From an uncultured Planctomycetaceae bacterium (lineage in GTDB: Bacteria; Planctomycetota; Planctomycetia; Pirellulales; Pirellulaceae), in contig CAIPEB010000614.1 of assembly GCA_903863885.1 (NCBI GenBank), positions 1 through 53,855 of the forward strand: 53,855 nucleotides of DNA, written 5' to 3'. Position numbers and translations under genes: made by a program. Of the stretch, positions 15,376 through 23,928 are shown in pieces; the first letter of the stretch is position 1, and each line of letters begins with the position of its first letter. Below the pieces are notes generated by a model. That model saw only the letters and a program-made list of their open reading frames with translations. It ran no database searches and was not told the origin of the DNA.

Positions 15376-17682
15376 ATGAACATCCGATTCCTCCGCAATG
15401 CGCGTTTCTGTTTGTTTCTGTGCACTGCCGCGGTTTGCGCTGCCGCCGAAGAGGGCGTTCTCCCGATGGGCAGCGCACCGGCGCCGATCGCCAGCCCGTA
15501 CTTTCCGGATCGCGTGCACGAGTTCGTGTGGCGGAACTGGAACGCAGTGGCGACAACGAAGCTGGCCGAAGTGATCGGGGCAACACCGCAGCAGATCTCG
15601 GCAATCGCTGAGTCGATGGGATTGCCCGCGGCGGGCGCGATTCCGCCGGAAATGAAGACGCGCGGCTACATCACGCTGATCCGCCGCAATTGGCACTTGT
15701 TGCCGTACGACCAGCTGCTGCAACTGCTGGAGATGACGCCCGAGCAATTGGCGTTCACGCTGCGCGAGGACGATTTTCTCTGGGTGAAGCTCGGCCGACT
15801 CAAGCCGAAGTGCGAACCGCTTCGGTACGCTCCGCCCGACGAGGCCGCGCAGCGCCGCGCGAAGGAGATCCGTCAGGTCCTTGAAAAAGACTTCGGCGGG
15901 GAACTCGCACAGCCTCAGGAACCGCGATTCGAGTTCGTCCGCAAGCTCAGTTCGCCCTTGCTTTCATTCGCCGTTTCCGCACCGGAAAACGAACAGCCGG
16001 TGTCGCTGCGTTTCGTCTATTCCTATCTCGCCGTGTACGGCGACCCGTTGTCGAACCCCGCGCTGGATCCCTACCCGGACGGATTCCTGCAGCGGCTCTC
16101 GTCGGTGGGCGTCAACGGTGTGTGGCTGCACGCAGTTCTCCGCGACCTCGCACCGGGCGGAGAGGCCTTTCCTGAATTCGGCGCGGACCACCAGCGCCGC
16201 CTCGAGAACCTGGAGGCTCTCGTCCGGCGAGCCGGCAAGTTCGGTGTCGGCGTGTATCTCTACATGAACGAGCCTCGCGCAATGCCTGCGGCGTTTTTCG
16301 AGAAGCGTCCGGACCTGGCCGGCGTTCGCGAAGAGGGCTATCGCGCCATGTGCACCTCGCAACCGGCCGTGCGCCGGTGGATGGCGGATTCTCTGGCCTA
16401 CATCTTCAAACAGGTTCCCGACCTTGCCGGAATCTACGCGATCACCGCATCGGAGAACCTCACGAGCTGCGCATCGCACGGGGACTGGGGTTCGTGCGAA
16501 CACTGCAAGAAGCGGAGCGACGCGGACATCATCACGGAGGTTGTCTCGGTGCTCGAAGAAGGAGTTCACCGCGGCAACCCAAAAGCCAACGTCGTTGTGT
16601 CGGACTGGGGATGGCGCGGCCACGGCGATGCGGTCGATATGGTCCCGCGGCTGCCGAAGTCGGTCTGGCTGATGTCGGTCAGCGAATGGGACAAAGCAAT
16701 TGAACGGGGCGGCGTTGCTTCGAAAGTGGGTGAATACTCGATCTCGTCGGTCGGACCCGGGCCCCGATCGGTGCGTCACTGGGACGCGGCCCGGCAAGCC
16801 GGCATCAAGACGGCTGCCGAGATTCAATTCAACAATACGTGCGAAATCGCCAGCATTCCGTATCTGCCGGTGCTGGATCTCATTGCCGAGCACATACACA
16901 ACCTCGCGCCGTCACGACTCAACGGAATGCTCATCGGCTGGACGATGGGCGGGCATCCATCCCCCAACTTTCAACTGGCCGATCGCATGAACCGCGCGCC
17001 GGTCCCGGAGGTGAACGCCGTACTGGATGCTCTGGCGCGGGAACGCTTCGGCGAGTCGGCGGCCGCCAATGCACGCAAGGCCTGGACGCTGTGCAGCGAT
17101 GCATTCCGGCAATATCCGTTTCACATCAGCGTCGTATACGCGTCGCCCGTTCAATGGGGTCCGGCGAACCCGATCTATCTCAAGCCGACCGGCTACTCGG
17201 CCACCATGTGGGGTATCCCGTACGACGACCTGAACGGCTGGCGAGGGCCGTATCCGCCCGAGGTTTTCGCGTCTCAGTTCGAGAAGATGTCCGAATTGTG
17301 GCGACCCGGCGTTGAAGAACTGAGGGCCGCCGTCGAAAAAACGCCCCCCGAACTTCACGGCAACGCCGAGACGGACTTGCGGTTCGCGCGCGCCGCGGGT
17401 CTGCATTTTCAAGCGGTCGCGAATCAGGCGAGGATCGTTCTGGCTCGCGACGCACTGGCCGCGCCCGCCGGCACGGTGCCCGCAGAACAGCGCAACCGCT
17501 GGCGAACCGAACTGCGCGAGCGGATTGAATCCGAGATCCGACTGGCCCGCGAACTTTATGATCTGGTGCGTGAAGACTCGCGCATCGGATTTGAGCCATC
17601 TTGCCAGTACTTCTACCTGCCGCAGGATCTGGTCGAGAAGGTCGTCAACTGCCGCTGGGCGCTGGCGAATCTGCCGGAGTGA
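15376..17682 (+). CDS. Large secreted hexosaminidase-like barrel protein
   Basis: The 768-aa exported protein has a short signal (NARFCLFLCTAAVCAAAEE), an alpha-helical N-terminal part (about 40-160) and a central barrel. The barrel includes VGVNGVWLHAVLRDLAP, KFGVGVYLYMNEPRAMP, DLAGIYAITASENLT and NVVVSDWGWRGHGDA. A Cys-rich loop, SCASHGDWGSCEHCKKR, sits near residues 363-380. Such a C-x-x-C loop after a substrate-binding strand is reminiscent of GH20/GH84-like and DUF4838 proteins. The C-terminal 200 residues are helical. It is the last gene of the cassette that begins with the Tat oxidoreductase. Its 3' end overlaps the convergent polyferredoxin gene by 38 bp. Enzymatic role is likely but unproven. 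Confidence 0.6.
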   Translation: MNIRFLRNARFCLFLCTAAVCAAAEEGVLPMGSAPAPIASPYFPDRVHEFVWRNWNAVATTKLAEVIGATPQQISAIAESMGLPAAGAIPPEMKTRGYITLIRRNWHLLPYDQLLQLLEMTPEQLAFTLREDDFLWVKLGRLKPKCEPLRYAPPDEAAQRRAKEIRQVLEKDFGGELAQPQEPRFEFVRKLSSPLLSFAVSAPENEQPVSLRFVYSYLAVYGDPLSNPALDPYPDGFLQRLSSVGVNGVWLHAVLRDLAPGGEAFPEFGADHQRRLENLEALVRRAGKFGVGVYLYMNEPRAMPAAFFEKRPDLAGVREEGYRAMCTSQPAVRRWMADSLAYIFKQVPDLAGIYAITASENLTSCASHGDWGSCEHCKKRSDADIITEVVSVLEEGVHRGNPKANVVVSDWGWRGHGDAVDMVPRLPKSVWLMSVSEWDKAIERGGVASKVGEYSISSVGPGPRSVRHWDAARQAGIKTAAEIQFNNTCEIASIPYLPVLDLIAEHIHNLAPSRLNGMLIGWTMGGHPSPNFQLADRMNRAPVPEVNAVLDALARERFGESAAANARKAWTLCSDAFRQYPFHISVVYASPVQWGPANPIYLKPTGYSATMWGIPYDDLNGWRGPYPPEVFASQFEKMSELWRPGVEELRAAVEKTPPELHGNAETDLRFARAAGLHFQAVANQARIVLARDALAAPAGTVPAEQRNRWRTELRERIESEIRLARELYDLVREDSRIGFEPSCQYFYLPQDLVEKVVNCRWALANLPE

Positions 17683-18874
17683 CTTCATCCAATAGCGCAA
17701 ACGGGTCATAACCTTCGATCGCAAACGGCGACATCCGCCACGAATCGGCGACCGCATCGTAGTACGGTTCCGTGAGTGCGCGTTTGATCGCCGCCTCGTT
17801 CGTGGCGCTCGGATCATAGATCACATGCAGATCCGAGATGCCGGGGCCGGGCCAAGCCTCGACCTTCAAATATCCCGGCACGCGATACAAGTCGTCGCGT
17901 TCCAGGAAGTAAACCAGCAGGTTCGCTCGTCCGCGGCACGTCATTTCCGCAAGCCTGATTTTCGCCTCTGCGGCCCGGGCCGGCTTCTCGCCGCGAGACT
18001 TGACAAACGAAGGCACAGGTATCAGGTACGACGCGGATACCGCCATCGAAGTGCAGCCAAGCAGTATCAGAATCAACGCGGCCTGCGACCAAGCATGCCC
18101 TCGACGCCCGGGGGGGCCCCATGAAATTGCACGGGATGGACCGACTTTGCAGGCGTCAAGGCAGTTCATGCACGAGAGGCAGCGAGCCGCGTGTACTTGT
18201 TCGAGTTGATCGACGGGAATCGCCACGGGACACCGCTTCGCACAGTTCCCGCAATTTCGACACGCGTCCGCATGTCTTCGGACTCTGGTCAGCCCGAACC
18301 GCGAAAACGGATTCAGCACGGCGGCGAAGGGACAGAACCACCGGCAGAAAGGCAGGCTCACAAACAGCGACGCGGCGGCAATCGCGGCGCTGACCACATA
18401 GGCCCAGACCGTGATATCCGCTCCGTGGCGGCTGATCAGCGCATAACACGGATCGAAACCGCGGAAGATCAACTCGCCCGCTTTCCAGGTCAGCCAGAGC
18501 ACGACGGCAAGTAACACGTATTTCGAAAGCGACAGCCCGCGGTCCAATGGGCCGCCAACGCGTGCCTGCGGCAGGCCGGCCTTTCGGCCCAGCACGTGCA
18601 GCCCTTCCGAAAGCGTGCCGATCGGGCACATGTACCCGCAAAAGGCGCGTCGCAACAGCAGCGTCATGCCCAGGACGCCGCCAAGAATGAAGAAGTTCGA
18701 CGTGCCCAGCGAACAGAGCATGTCGCCTTCGGCCAGGTACGAAGCCATTGCCTCGACACCGCCGAATGGACACCAGCGTTCGCAGTTTGCCCGCCATGCG
18801 AACGCGCCGAGAAGAACCAGCGCCAGGAAAACCGTCTGAACCGTTCGACGTACCTGCCCGTAATTCGACATCAT
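17645..18874 (-). CDS. Membrane polyferredoxin (NapH/NosR/CcoG-like 4Fe-4S protein)
   Basis: This 409-aa integral membrane protein carries two ferredoxin clusters and three membrane Cys pairs. The 4Fe-4S motifs are CRNCGNCAKRCP (Cys205/208/211/215) and CLSCMNCLDAC (Cys232/235/238/242). The membrane pairs are Cys31-x3-Cys35P, Cys79-x3-Cys83P and Cys177-x3-Cys181P. This arrangement is typical of quinol- or flavin-linked electron-transfer proteins such as NapH and the C-terminal part of NosR. About five or six hydrophobic segments surround the motifs, and a soluble C-terminal region (about 280-409) has no obvious domain. I chose the ATG at 18874, which overlaps the upstream TPR gene stop as ATGA and implies translational coupling. 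The TPR product also has a four-Cys cluster, suggesting the pair forms an electron-transfer unit. Confidence 0.85.
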   Translation of the reverse strand: MMSNYGQVRRTVQTVFLALVLLGAFAWRANCERWCPFGGVEAMASYLAEGDMLCSLGTSNFFILGGVLGMTLLLRRAFCGYMCPIGTLSEGLHVLGRKAGLPQARVGGPLDRGLSLSKYVLLAVVLWLTWKAGELIFRGFDPCYALISRHGADITVWAYVVSAAIAAASLFVSLPFCRWFCPFAAVLNPFSRFGLTRVRRHADACRNCGNCAKRCPVAIPVDQLEQVHAARCLSCMNCLDACKVGPSRAISWGPPGRRGHAWSQAALILILLGCTSMAVSASYLIPVPSFVKSRGEKPARAAEAKIRLAEMTCRGRANLLVYFLERDDLYRVPGYLKVEAWPGPGISDLHVIYDPSATNEAAIKRALTEPYYDAVADSWRMSPFAIEGYDPFALLDEVTPADSPAPSGS

Positions 18875-19734
18875 TGCTTTGCGCCGCCGGAGCATTGGCC
18901 CCGCATTGGACACGAGGCGCAATTCGAGCCTCCGCTGCACGCGGACTCCGCGACCTTGGACGCCGTTTCCAAGACCTTGGAGAACTCAGCCGTGGTGCTG
19001 ATTTGGGCGAATTCGCGCGTGGCCTTCGCATGCTTCCTGAAATTCTCCAACTGGCTCGGCGGCACCGACTCAAGACATCTCTTCAGCAACGCAATCGCGC
19101 CGTCCGTATTGCCGACCGCAGCCTGCATGCGGGCCACGCTGTAGATCGTCGCGGGCCCGCTGTCCGCGGGCAGTTCAATCGCTTTGGCGACCTCACGTGC
19201 CTCGTCCGCCTTGCCCAGACGCGTGAGCGCGAGCGCCTTCAAGGCACGCGTATTGGCATTCTGCTTCGCATCCGACAGCTCCGACAACACCTTCAATGCA
19301 TCCGCCTCACGATCGAGCACGAGCTGCGTTTCCGCGAGCATCGCTGCAGAGTATGCACTGCCCAACTTCGTGTGAATCTTCTCGTCCAGCGGCAGCGCTT
19401 CCTCATAAAGCCCACGGCTGATGTAAAACGAATGCAGCGATCGGGCGATATTCTCCCACTGAGCCGCATCTTCTTCAGTGGCAAGCTGCTTGCGAAGACC
19501 GACCACGCGATTCAACAGGGCGTACTGCTGCATATACTCGGGCTTGCTCCGATCGGCTTTTGCCGCCTGCGCAAACGCCCTCAACGCCCCCTCAAAGTCG
19601 GCTTTCGCCAGGAGTTTCTCGCCATCGGCAAAGGCCTGCGCGGCTGGATCGGCAAACGCAACGCCAGGAAGAGAGGCAAGCGTGAGCAACAACACGGCCG
19701 TGCCAACAACACCGCGAAACAGAGCTGACTGCAC
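18871..19734 (-). CDS. Exported TPR-like protein with C-terminal four-cysteine cluster
   Basis: The 287-aa product has a signal peptide (FRGVVGTAVLLLTLASLPGV...FA). Helical TPR-like repeats follow, covering about 30-230: AFADGEKLLAKADFEGALRA, LYEEALPLDEKIHT and LLKRCLESVPPSQLENF. The last 22 residues contain C266-x5-C272-x2-C275-x5-C281 (including NCASCPMRGQC), with no other Cys in the mature part except one in KRCLES. The cluster could bind a metal or Fe-S cofactor. The start codon is GTG at 19734 with AAGGAG about 7 nt upstream. Its stop overlaps the start of the polyferredoxin gene, so the two proteins are probably made together. I do not recognise a named family. Confidence 0.75.
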   Translation of the reverse strand: MQSALFRGVVGTAVLLLTLASLPGVAFADPAAQAFADGEKLLAKADFEGALRAFAQAAKADRSKPEYMQQYALLNRVVGLRKQLATEEDAAQWENIARSLHSFYISRGLYEEALPLDEKIHTKLGSAYSAAMLAETQLVLDREADALKVLSELSDAKQNANTRALKALALTRLGKADEAREVAKAIELPADSGPATIYSVARMQAAVGNTDGAIALLKRCLESVPPSQLENFRKHAKATREFAQISTTAEFSKVLETASKVAESACSGGSNCASCPMRGQCSGGAKQ

Positions 19735-20159
19735 CTCGAGACTCCTTATTTGCCAGACCCCACCGAAGCGGAAGTCGATTTCCCCAGACGCCGGTGATAA
19801 CGGACATCCGCCGAACCGGTCGCCCAGTCGTCACTTCAAAATGTCTGCATGATAATTGACCAGCCCACACATCATACTTTTTCAGTGCCTGGCCCGGCGA
19901 CCGACTCCTGCCTGCGTTGCGCCTGCTGAATCGTTTATCGCCGGACGTCCGGCCGCGGCTCCAGCCAAACGACATCGGTCTGGTGCTCCGCTCACAGACG
20001 CGCATTTTTTTCACACCCCTGGAGCGGCTGGTGAGAAAAAACCGATACCCTGAGTCCGCCTTTTGTGCTTGCCGCCGCCATCCCCGCTGACACAGTTCGT
20101 TGTCACTCGAACGCGTGCTGTCCGCTGCGGTTTTCAGGCGACTGCTTACCGAGAACGGA
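19735..20159. other. Intergenic region upstream of the TPR/polyferredoxin pair
   Basis: This 425-bp gap holds the probable promoter for the leftward TPR-polyferredoxin operon and the 3' flank of the leftward protease gene. I saw no convincing gene, strong terminator or repeat. A TATCAT word on the minus strand near 19850 is a possible -10 box without a clear -35. Confidence 0.4.
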
Positions 20160-21935
20160 CTACTGGCCCCCGCCATCTTTGGTCAGCCGCGGCTCGATCC
20201 AAACGCCCCAGTCGCCGCTGGCACCGTCGCCGCCGTTTTCCACCAGCAGTTTCAAGCCCTTGACGCCGGCGATGTCGACGTCCACGGTGCGCAGTTTGTG
20301 GTCGCGAATGGTATCGGAGCGAAACAGCTCGCGGCCGTCGCCTTGGACAACAAAGACCACTGAACCGTCGTGTCCGTCCTGCAACCCGCATGCCGTCTGG
20401 AAACGCTTCCAATTTGCCGCCAGTTCAAACTCGTAACTAGCCGGCGCGTGGGCATACAGTCCGTATTCATAGAACTGACCGCCGACCTGCAGGAAGCACT
20501 GCCCCGGCGGCTCGACCAGCACCTGGTCAGCCAGCGGCCGTCCCCATCCCACGCTGGCGTCACGGTATTTCACACTCGAGAGAGAAACAGGCTCCTTCGA
20601 GTTGGCCAGATCCGCCAGTGATTTCAGCGTCGGCGGATCCACCAGGCTGCGCAGGTGAATTGCCTTTCGACGCACCTCCGGTGTATTGGCGAACTTCGTC
20701 TGCAACTGGCCGGCCAGCGAAGCGGCCCGCTGCCGATCGCCTGCGGCATAAGCCTTAACGGCTTCGTCGAGCGGAATCCGATACTGGAACGGTGCAACAT
20801 CTGCCTTGCCGCTGTCATCGACCGTGTAGTCGAAGGCGTACTCTTGGCTCGTCCCGTCAGTTCGGCAGACTCGCAGCCGCAATTGCGACTCGCCCGGGCG
20901 GAGTTCGCCGATGTCCAGTCGGAACCGGCCATCGTCCGCCACTCGGCAAGTCCAGCCCACCGCGTCGTAGTCCGCCGGGATTTTTTTCCAGTCGTCGTAC
21001 GCGATGATTCCGAACGCCCGCGGCTCCGCAACAACTTTGCCGGTCAGAACTATCGAGTTGCCTGCGGCCTGAGCCTCGAATTCACTCAACCTGCAAGCGG
21101 GCCGCCGGATTCCGGCATTCTGACGGCCGGCAAACGGCTGGCTGCAAGCCAGCAACATAGCGCTTGCCGCGCTGAGAAACGTACCAGGGCCTTCGCCTCG
21201 CAACTCTTGACCGTACGTGTGATTTCCGCCGCCCATCAATGACGAACCACGCGGTTGGTCCGCCTTCCGCTGGCAATCGTGAGGCAGACCGAATGCATGC
21301 CCCAGTTCGTGAGCGACCCCGCCGATGTAGTGCGAATTGAATTCGCCGATCGAGCAGGGCTGCCCGTAATAGCCTCCCGGCTCCTTGGAACTCAAGGATT
21401 TCGCGTCGAGCAGCGCATCGTCGTATACCCACGCAGTGCCGGCCCGATAGTCGCCGCCTCCCACATAGGGACCGATCTCGACCGCTTTGCCGCCGTCCCA
21501 TTCCAGAAGCGTCTGAAAGATGACGACCGTCTGCCGATTGATATCGACTCCGATCTTGGCCAATGCCTCGCGGACTTCGTCGCGAACGCGACCCGCGTCA
21601 TCGCGGCCGTATCCCCGCATGGGAAGTTTGCCTTGAACCATATCAATGCGCAGCCGGCCGCTCTCGTCACGGTCGAGCCCGAATGTCCTCGGTTTGAATC
21701 CCGCGGCCTGCATTCCCTCGCGATAAAACCGTTGAACTTCCGTCATCACCCGATCGAGCCGTTCGTCGTAGCCTTGGATCGGCTTGCGGTCGCTCGTGAC
21801 GAAATACACGATTCGCACAGGCTGAACCGGGCCAAACGCGTCAGACTTTGGCGACTCCGACTCGGCCGCCCAGGCCTGTCCAAGGACACTGAAGGGAATC
21901 AGGAACAGAAACGCAGCGCGACACACAGCGGACAT
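20160..21935 (-). CDS. Exported metzincin-like zinc metalloprotease with NPCBM domain
   Basis: The 591-aa protein has a signal peptide (MSAVCRAAFLFLIPFSVLG...WA), then a zinc protease domain. The motif GGVAHELGHAFGLPHD has the extended zinc site His209-Glu210-x2-His213-x2-Gly216-x2-His219, as in metzincins. A beta-rich middle section follows (about 290-400). The C-terminal domain (about 470-590) matches NPCBM, a galactose-binding-like module: LSSVKYRDASVGWGRPLAD, YGLYAHAPASYEFEL and ASGDWGVWIEPRLTK. It may therefore act on glycosylated or wall-bound proteins. I chose the ATG at 21935 because it begins the signal; the open frame extends to 22058 and overlaps the oxidoreductase gene upstream. 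The gap to that gene is 34 bp, so they are likely one operon. Confidence 0.8.
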   Translation of the reverse strand: MSAVCRAAFLFLIPFSVLGQAWAAESESPKSDAFGPVQPVRIVYFVTSDRKPIQGYDERLDRVMTEVQRFYREGMQAAGFKPRTFGLDRDESGRLRIDMVQGKLPMRGYGRDDAGRVRDEVREALAKIGVDINRQTVVIFQTLLEWDGGKAVEIGPYVGGGDYRAGTAWVYDDALLDAKSLSSKEPGGYYGQPCSIGEFNSHYIGGVAHELGHAFGLPHDCQRKADQPRGSSLMGGGNHTYGQELRGEGPGTFLSAASAMLLACSQPFAGRQNAGIRRPACRLSEFEAQAAGNSIVLTGKVVAEPRAFGIIAYDDWKKIPADYDAVGWTCRVADDGRFRLDIGELRPGESQLRLRVCRTDGTSQEYAFDYTVDDSGKADVAPFQYRIPLDEAVKAYAAGDRQRAASLAGQLQTKFANTPEVRRKAIHLRSLVDPPTLKSLADLANSKEPVSLSSVKYRDASVGWGRPLADQVLVEPPGQCFLQVGGQFYEYGLYAHAPASYEFELAANWKRFQTACGLQDGHDGSVVFVVQGDGRELFRSDTIRDHKLRTVDVDIAGVKGLKLLVENGGDGASGDWGVWIEPRLTKDGGGQ

Positions 21936-21969
21936 GGCTTTTGCACTTTCCCTTGAGATCCGTTCGGCA

Positions 21970-23316
21970 TCAGACTTCCAACTTCCACGGCGCCCGATAG
22001 GGCTTTGTGACCAGCGCATTGGCCTGCTCGTCATCAATGATGACTTCCTTTTCCGCATCCCAGCGGATCTTGCGACCGGTCTTCCAGGCGATGTTCAACA
22101 GGTGCCCGGGATTCGTCGCAAAATGTCCCTGCTCGACATCCGCCGGCGGCCGTCGATCATTGCGTATGGAATCGAGAAACACCTGTGCATGAGCCGCGAG
22201 GCTGTCCACGTGGCCGGCGTCTCCGCGGAACACATTTTCCACCGTCTCTTCCTTGCCGGGCTTGCCGATGTCGGGAGTGATCGTGTATCCGCTGCGATCC
22301 AGCAGCAGAGAGGCTTCCGTCCCGCAGAAAAGCTTGCCGTGCGAACGATGCTCGCGACGGCAACCCGAGCGAAATGTGTACTGCAGGAGGAACCCCTTCT
22401 TGGCCACCGGCCCCGGCCCGTACTCGCAGATACCCGAGAACGTGTCGGGCCATTCCGTATTCGTGTCCTGGAAACAGAACATCCCGCCCGAAGCTGTGGC
22501 TGACTTGGGAGCCGTCACGCCCAGCGCCATGTGAACGATGTCGTAGTGATGCACCGCCCAATCCACCTGCCACGCGCCGGCGTAATCAAAGAACCAGTAC
22601 CAGTGATTGAAGCGATTCGGGTTGTACGGCTTCTTGGGCGACGGGCCGAGCCAGAAGTCCCAGTACTCTTCGCCGAACTCCTTCGGAGGAGCCGAGTCCG
22701 GAGGCGAACCGAAACCGGGATACAGATAATCGTAATCCCAGACCTTCACTTCCGAGATCTCGCCCAGCCGACCGGACCGGATGACTTCGACGGCCTGCTG
22801 GTAATGCGGCCAACTGTGCTGTTGCGTTCCGATCTGGACGATCCGGTTGTATTTGCGCGCCGCCTTGACCGCGGCACGGCCTTCGCCAATGGATGTGCCC
22901 AGCGGCTTCTCGACGTATACGTGCTTTCCCGCCTGGCACGCATTGATGGTGCACAGGCAATGCCAATGGTCATTCGTCGCGACAATGACCGCGTCGATAT
23001 CCTTGTTTTCAAGCAGCTTTCGATAGTCGCGATACGTCGCGACCGAGTCGTTGCCCGTGGCCTTTACTCCCAGCTTAAGCCGTTCCTCATTCAGGTCGCA
23101 CACCGCGACGACTCGCGTCCCCGGGCATCTCATGTGGCCCGCCATCACTGCACGGCCTTCGCCGCCGCAGCCGATCAGCCCGATGTTTATCGTCTTGCCG
23201 GGACTCGAAGACGCGCCCTCCGCCGCCGAAGCCTCCCGATTTCCGGTCCATGCCGCGGCTGCGGCCACAGCAGCCGCACTGCCGAGAAATGTTCGTCTCG
23301 ATGTTCTCGTCGTCAT
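21970..23316 (-). CDS. Tat-exported Gfo/Idh/MocA family oxidoreductase
   Basis: The 448-aa protein begins with a textbook Tat signal (TSRRTFLGSAAAVAAAAAW). A Rossmann domain follows (INIGLIGCGGEGRAVMAGH, then TRVVAVCDLNEERL). The canonical EKP motif is intact in GKHVYVEKPLG, so unlike the homologue at 12791-13987 it keeps the conserved lysine. The C-terminal domain carries KVWDYDYLYPGFGSPP and FFDYAGAWQVDWAVHHYDIV, the latter with the His pair common in this family. GAGGTGAT precedes the ATG. It is the first gene of a leftward pair with the metalloprotease. Substrate is unknown; planctomycetes often encode many such paralogues linked to polysaccharide breakdown. Confidence 0.93.
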   Translation of the reverse strand: MTTRTSRRTFLGSAAAVAAAAAWTGNREASAAEGASSSPGKTINIGLIGCGGEGRAVMAGHMRCPGTRVVAVCDLNEERLKLGVKATGNDSVATYRDYRKLLENKDIDAVIVATNDHWHCLCTINACQAGKHVYVEKPLGTSIGEGRAAVKAARKYNRIVQIGTQQHSWPHYQQAVEVIRSGRLGEISEVKVWDYDYLYPGFGSPPDSAPPKEFGEEYWDFWLGPSPKKPYNPNRFNHWYWFFDYAGAWQVDWAVHHYDIVHMALGVTAPKSATASGGMFCFQDTNTEWPDTFSGICEYGPGPVAKKGFLLQYTFRSGCRREHRSHGKLFCGTEASLLLDRSGYTITPDIGKPGKEETVENVFRGDAGHVDSLAAHAQVFLDSIRNDRRPPADVEQGHFATNPGHLLNIAWKTGRKIRWDAEKEVIIDDEQANALVTKPYRAPWKLEV

Positions 23317-23422
23317 CGCGGATCACCTCGCATCATTGGCGGAAACAGACCGACACGCACGCACAGGAATGCCCCACGGTTGCATCACGTCGGACCTTCC
23401 CGCAGTCAGTTCTTGGCATTCA

Positions 23423-23471
23423 GGTCAACTCGCAGCCTGCAAGTTGAACCGCTGCGCCGACTCAGTTCAAC
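23423..23471. promoter_or_regulatory. Cluster of three TCAAC/GTTGA half-sites in the divergent gap
   Basis: GGTCAACT (23423-23430), AGTTGAACC (23442-23450) and AGTTCAACC (23464-23472) alternate in orientation. They form two overlapping inverted arrangements between the oxidoreductase (start 23316) and the giant gene (start 23929). The placement suits an operator serving one or both divergent units, but the half-sites are short and no regulator gene is nearby. Confidence 0.25.
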
Positions 23472-23632
23472 CCCTTCAGCCCTCCCTAGCGTCGGCCATC
23501 CACTCTACGCCACGCACGAGCCCCCAGACACCCCCTCACACTGCGTAATCGCAGCAGTCAGAACTGCGCAACCGCAGCCAAGCACAACGCGCAGCCGCAT
23601 CAGCATTCCTGCTCCACGTCAGCCACTTCAAA

Positions 23633-23661
23633 TTGAAATCGAAAGAAAGTGGGTTTTTTAT
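23633..23661 (+). promoter_or_regulatory. Candidate promoter for the giant surface-protein gene
   Basis: TTGAAA (23633-23638) matches the -35 consensus at 5 of 6 positions. After 17 bp, TTTTAT (23656-23661) matches the -10 at 4 of 6. It lies in a locally AT-richer patch about 270 bp upstream of the chosen ATG. The rest of the 612-bp gap (23317-23928) contains no convincing gene. Confidence 0.3.
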
Positions 23662-23928
23662 CGAGACAATAGTCCTTAAAGCTCATCTCACTGAGAGAGT
23701 CCAACGGAGCGTGCGTGCATCCGCCGCGCTTTGTTTGACGGTGTCCGCGCCCGACTTTAGAATCGCTGAATCGACCGTTACTAACGTCGTTCAGTTCTTC
23801 CCGCGAGAGTTCTTCCGTCTGCGGTCGCTTGCCCATCGACAGGGTCGTTTGATCTGCAACACGATACGGCCGTGCCAGCGCGGTTGGCTTCAACAGACAG
23901 AGTTTGGCCTTGCAGACGAGTGGCTCCC

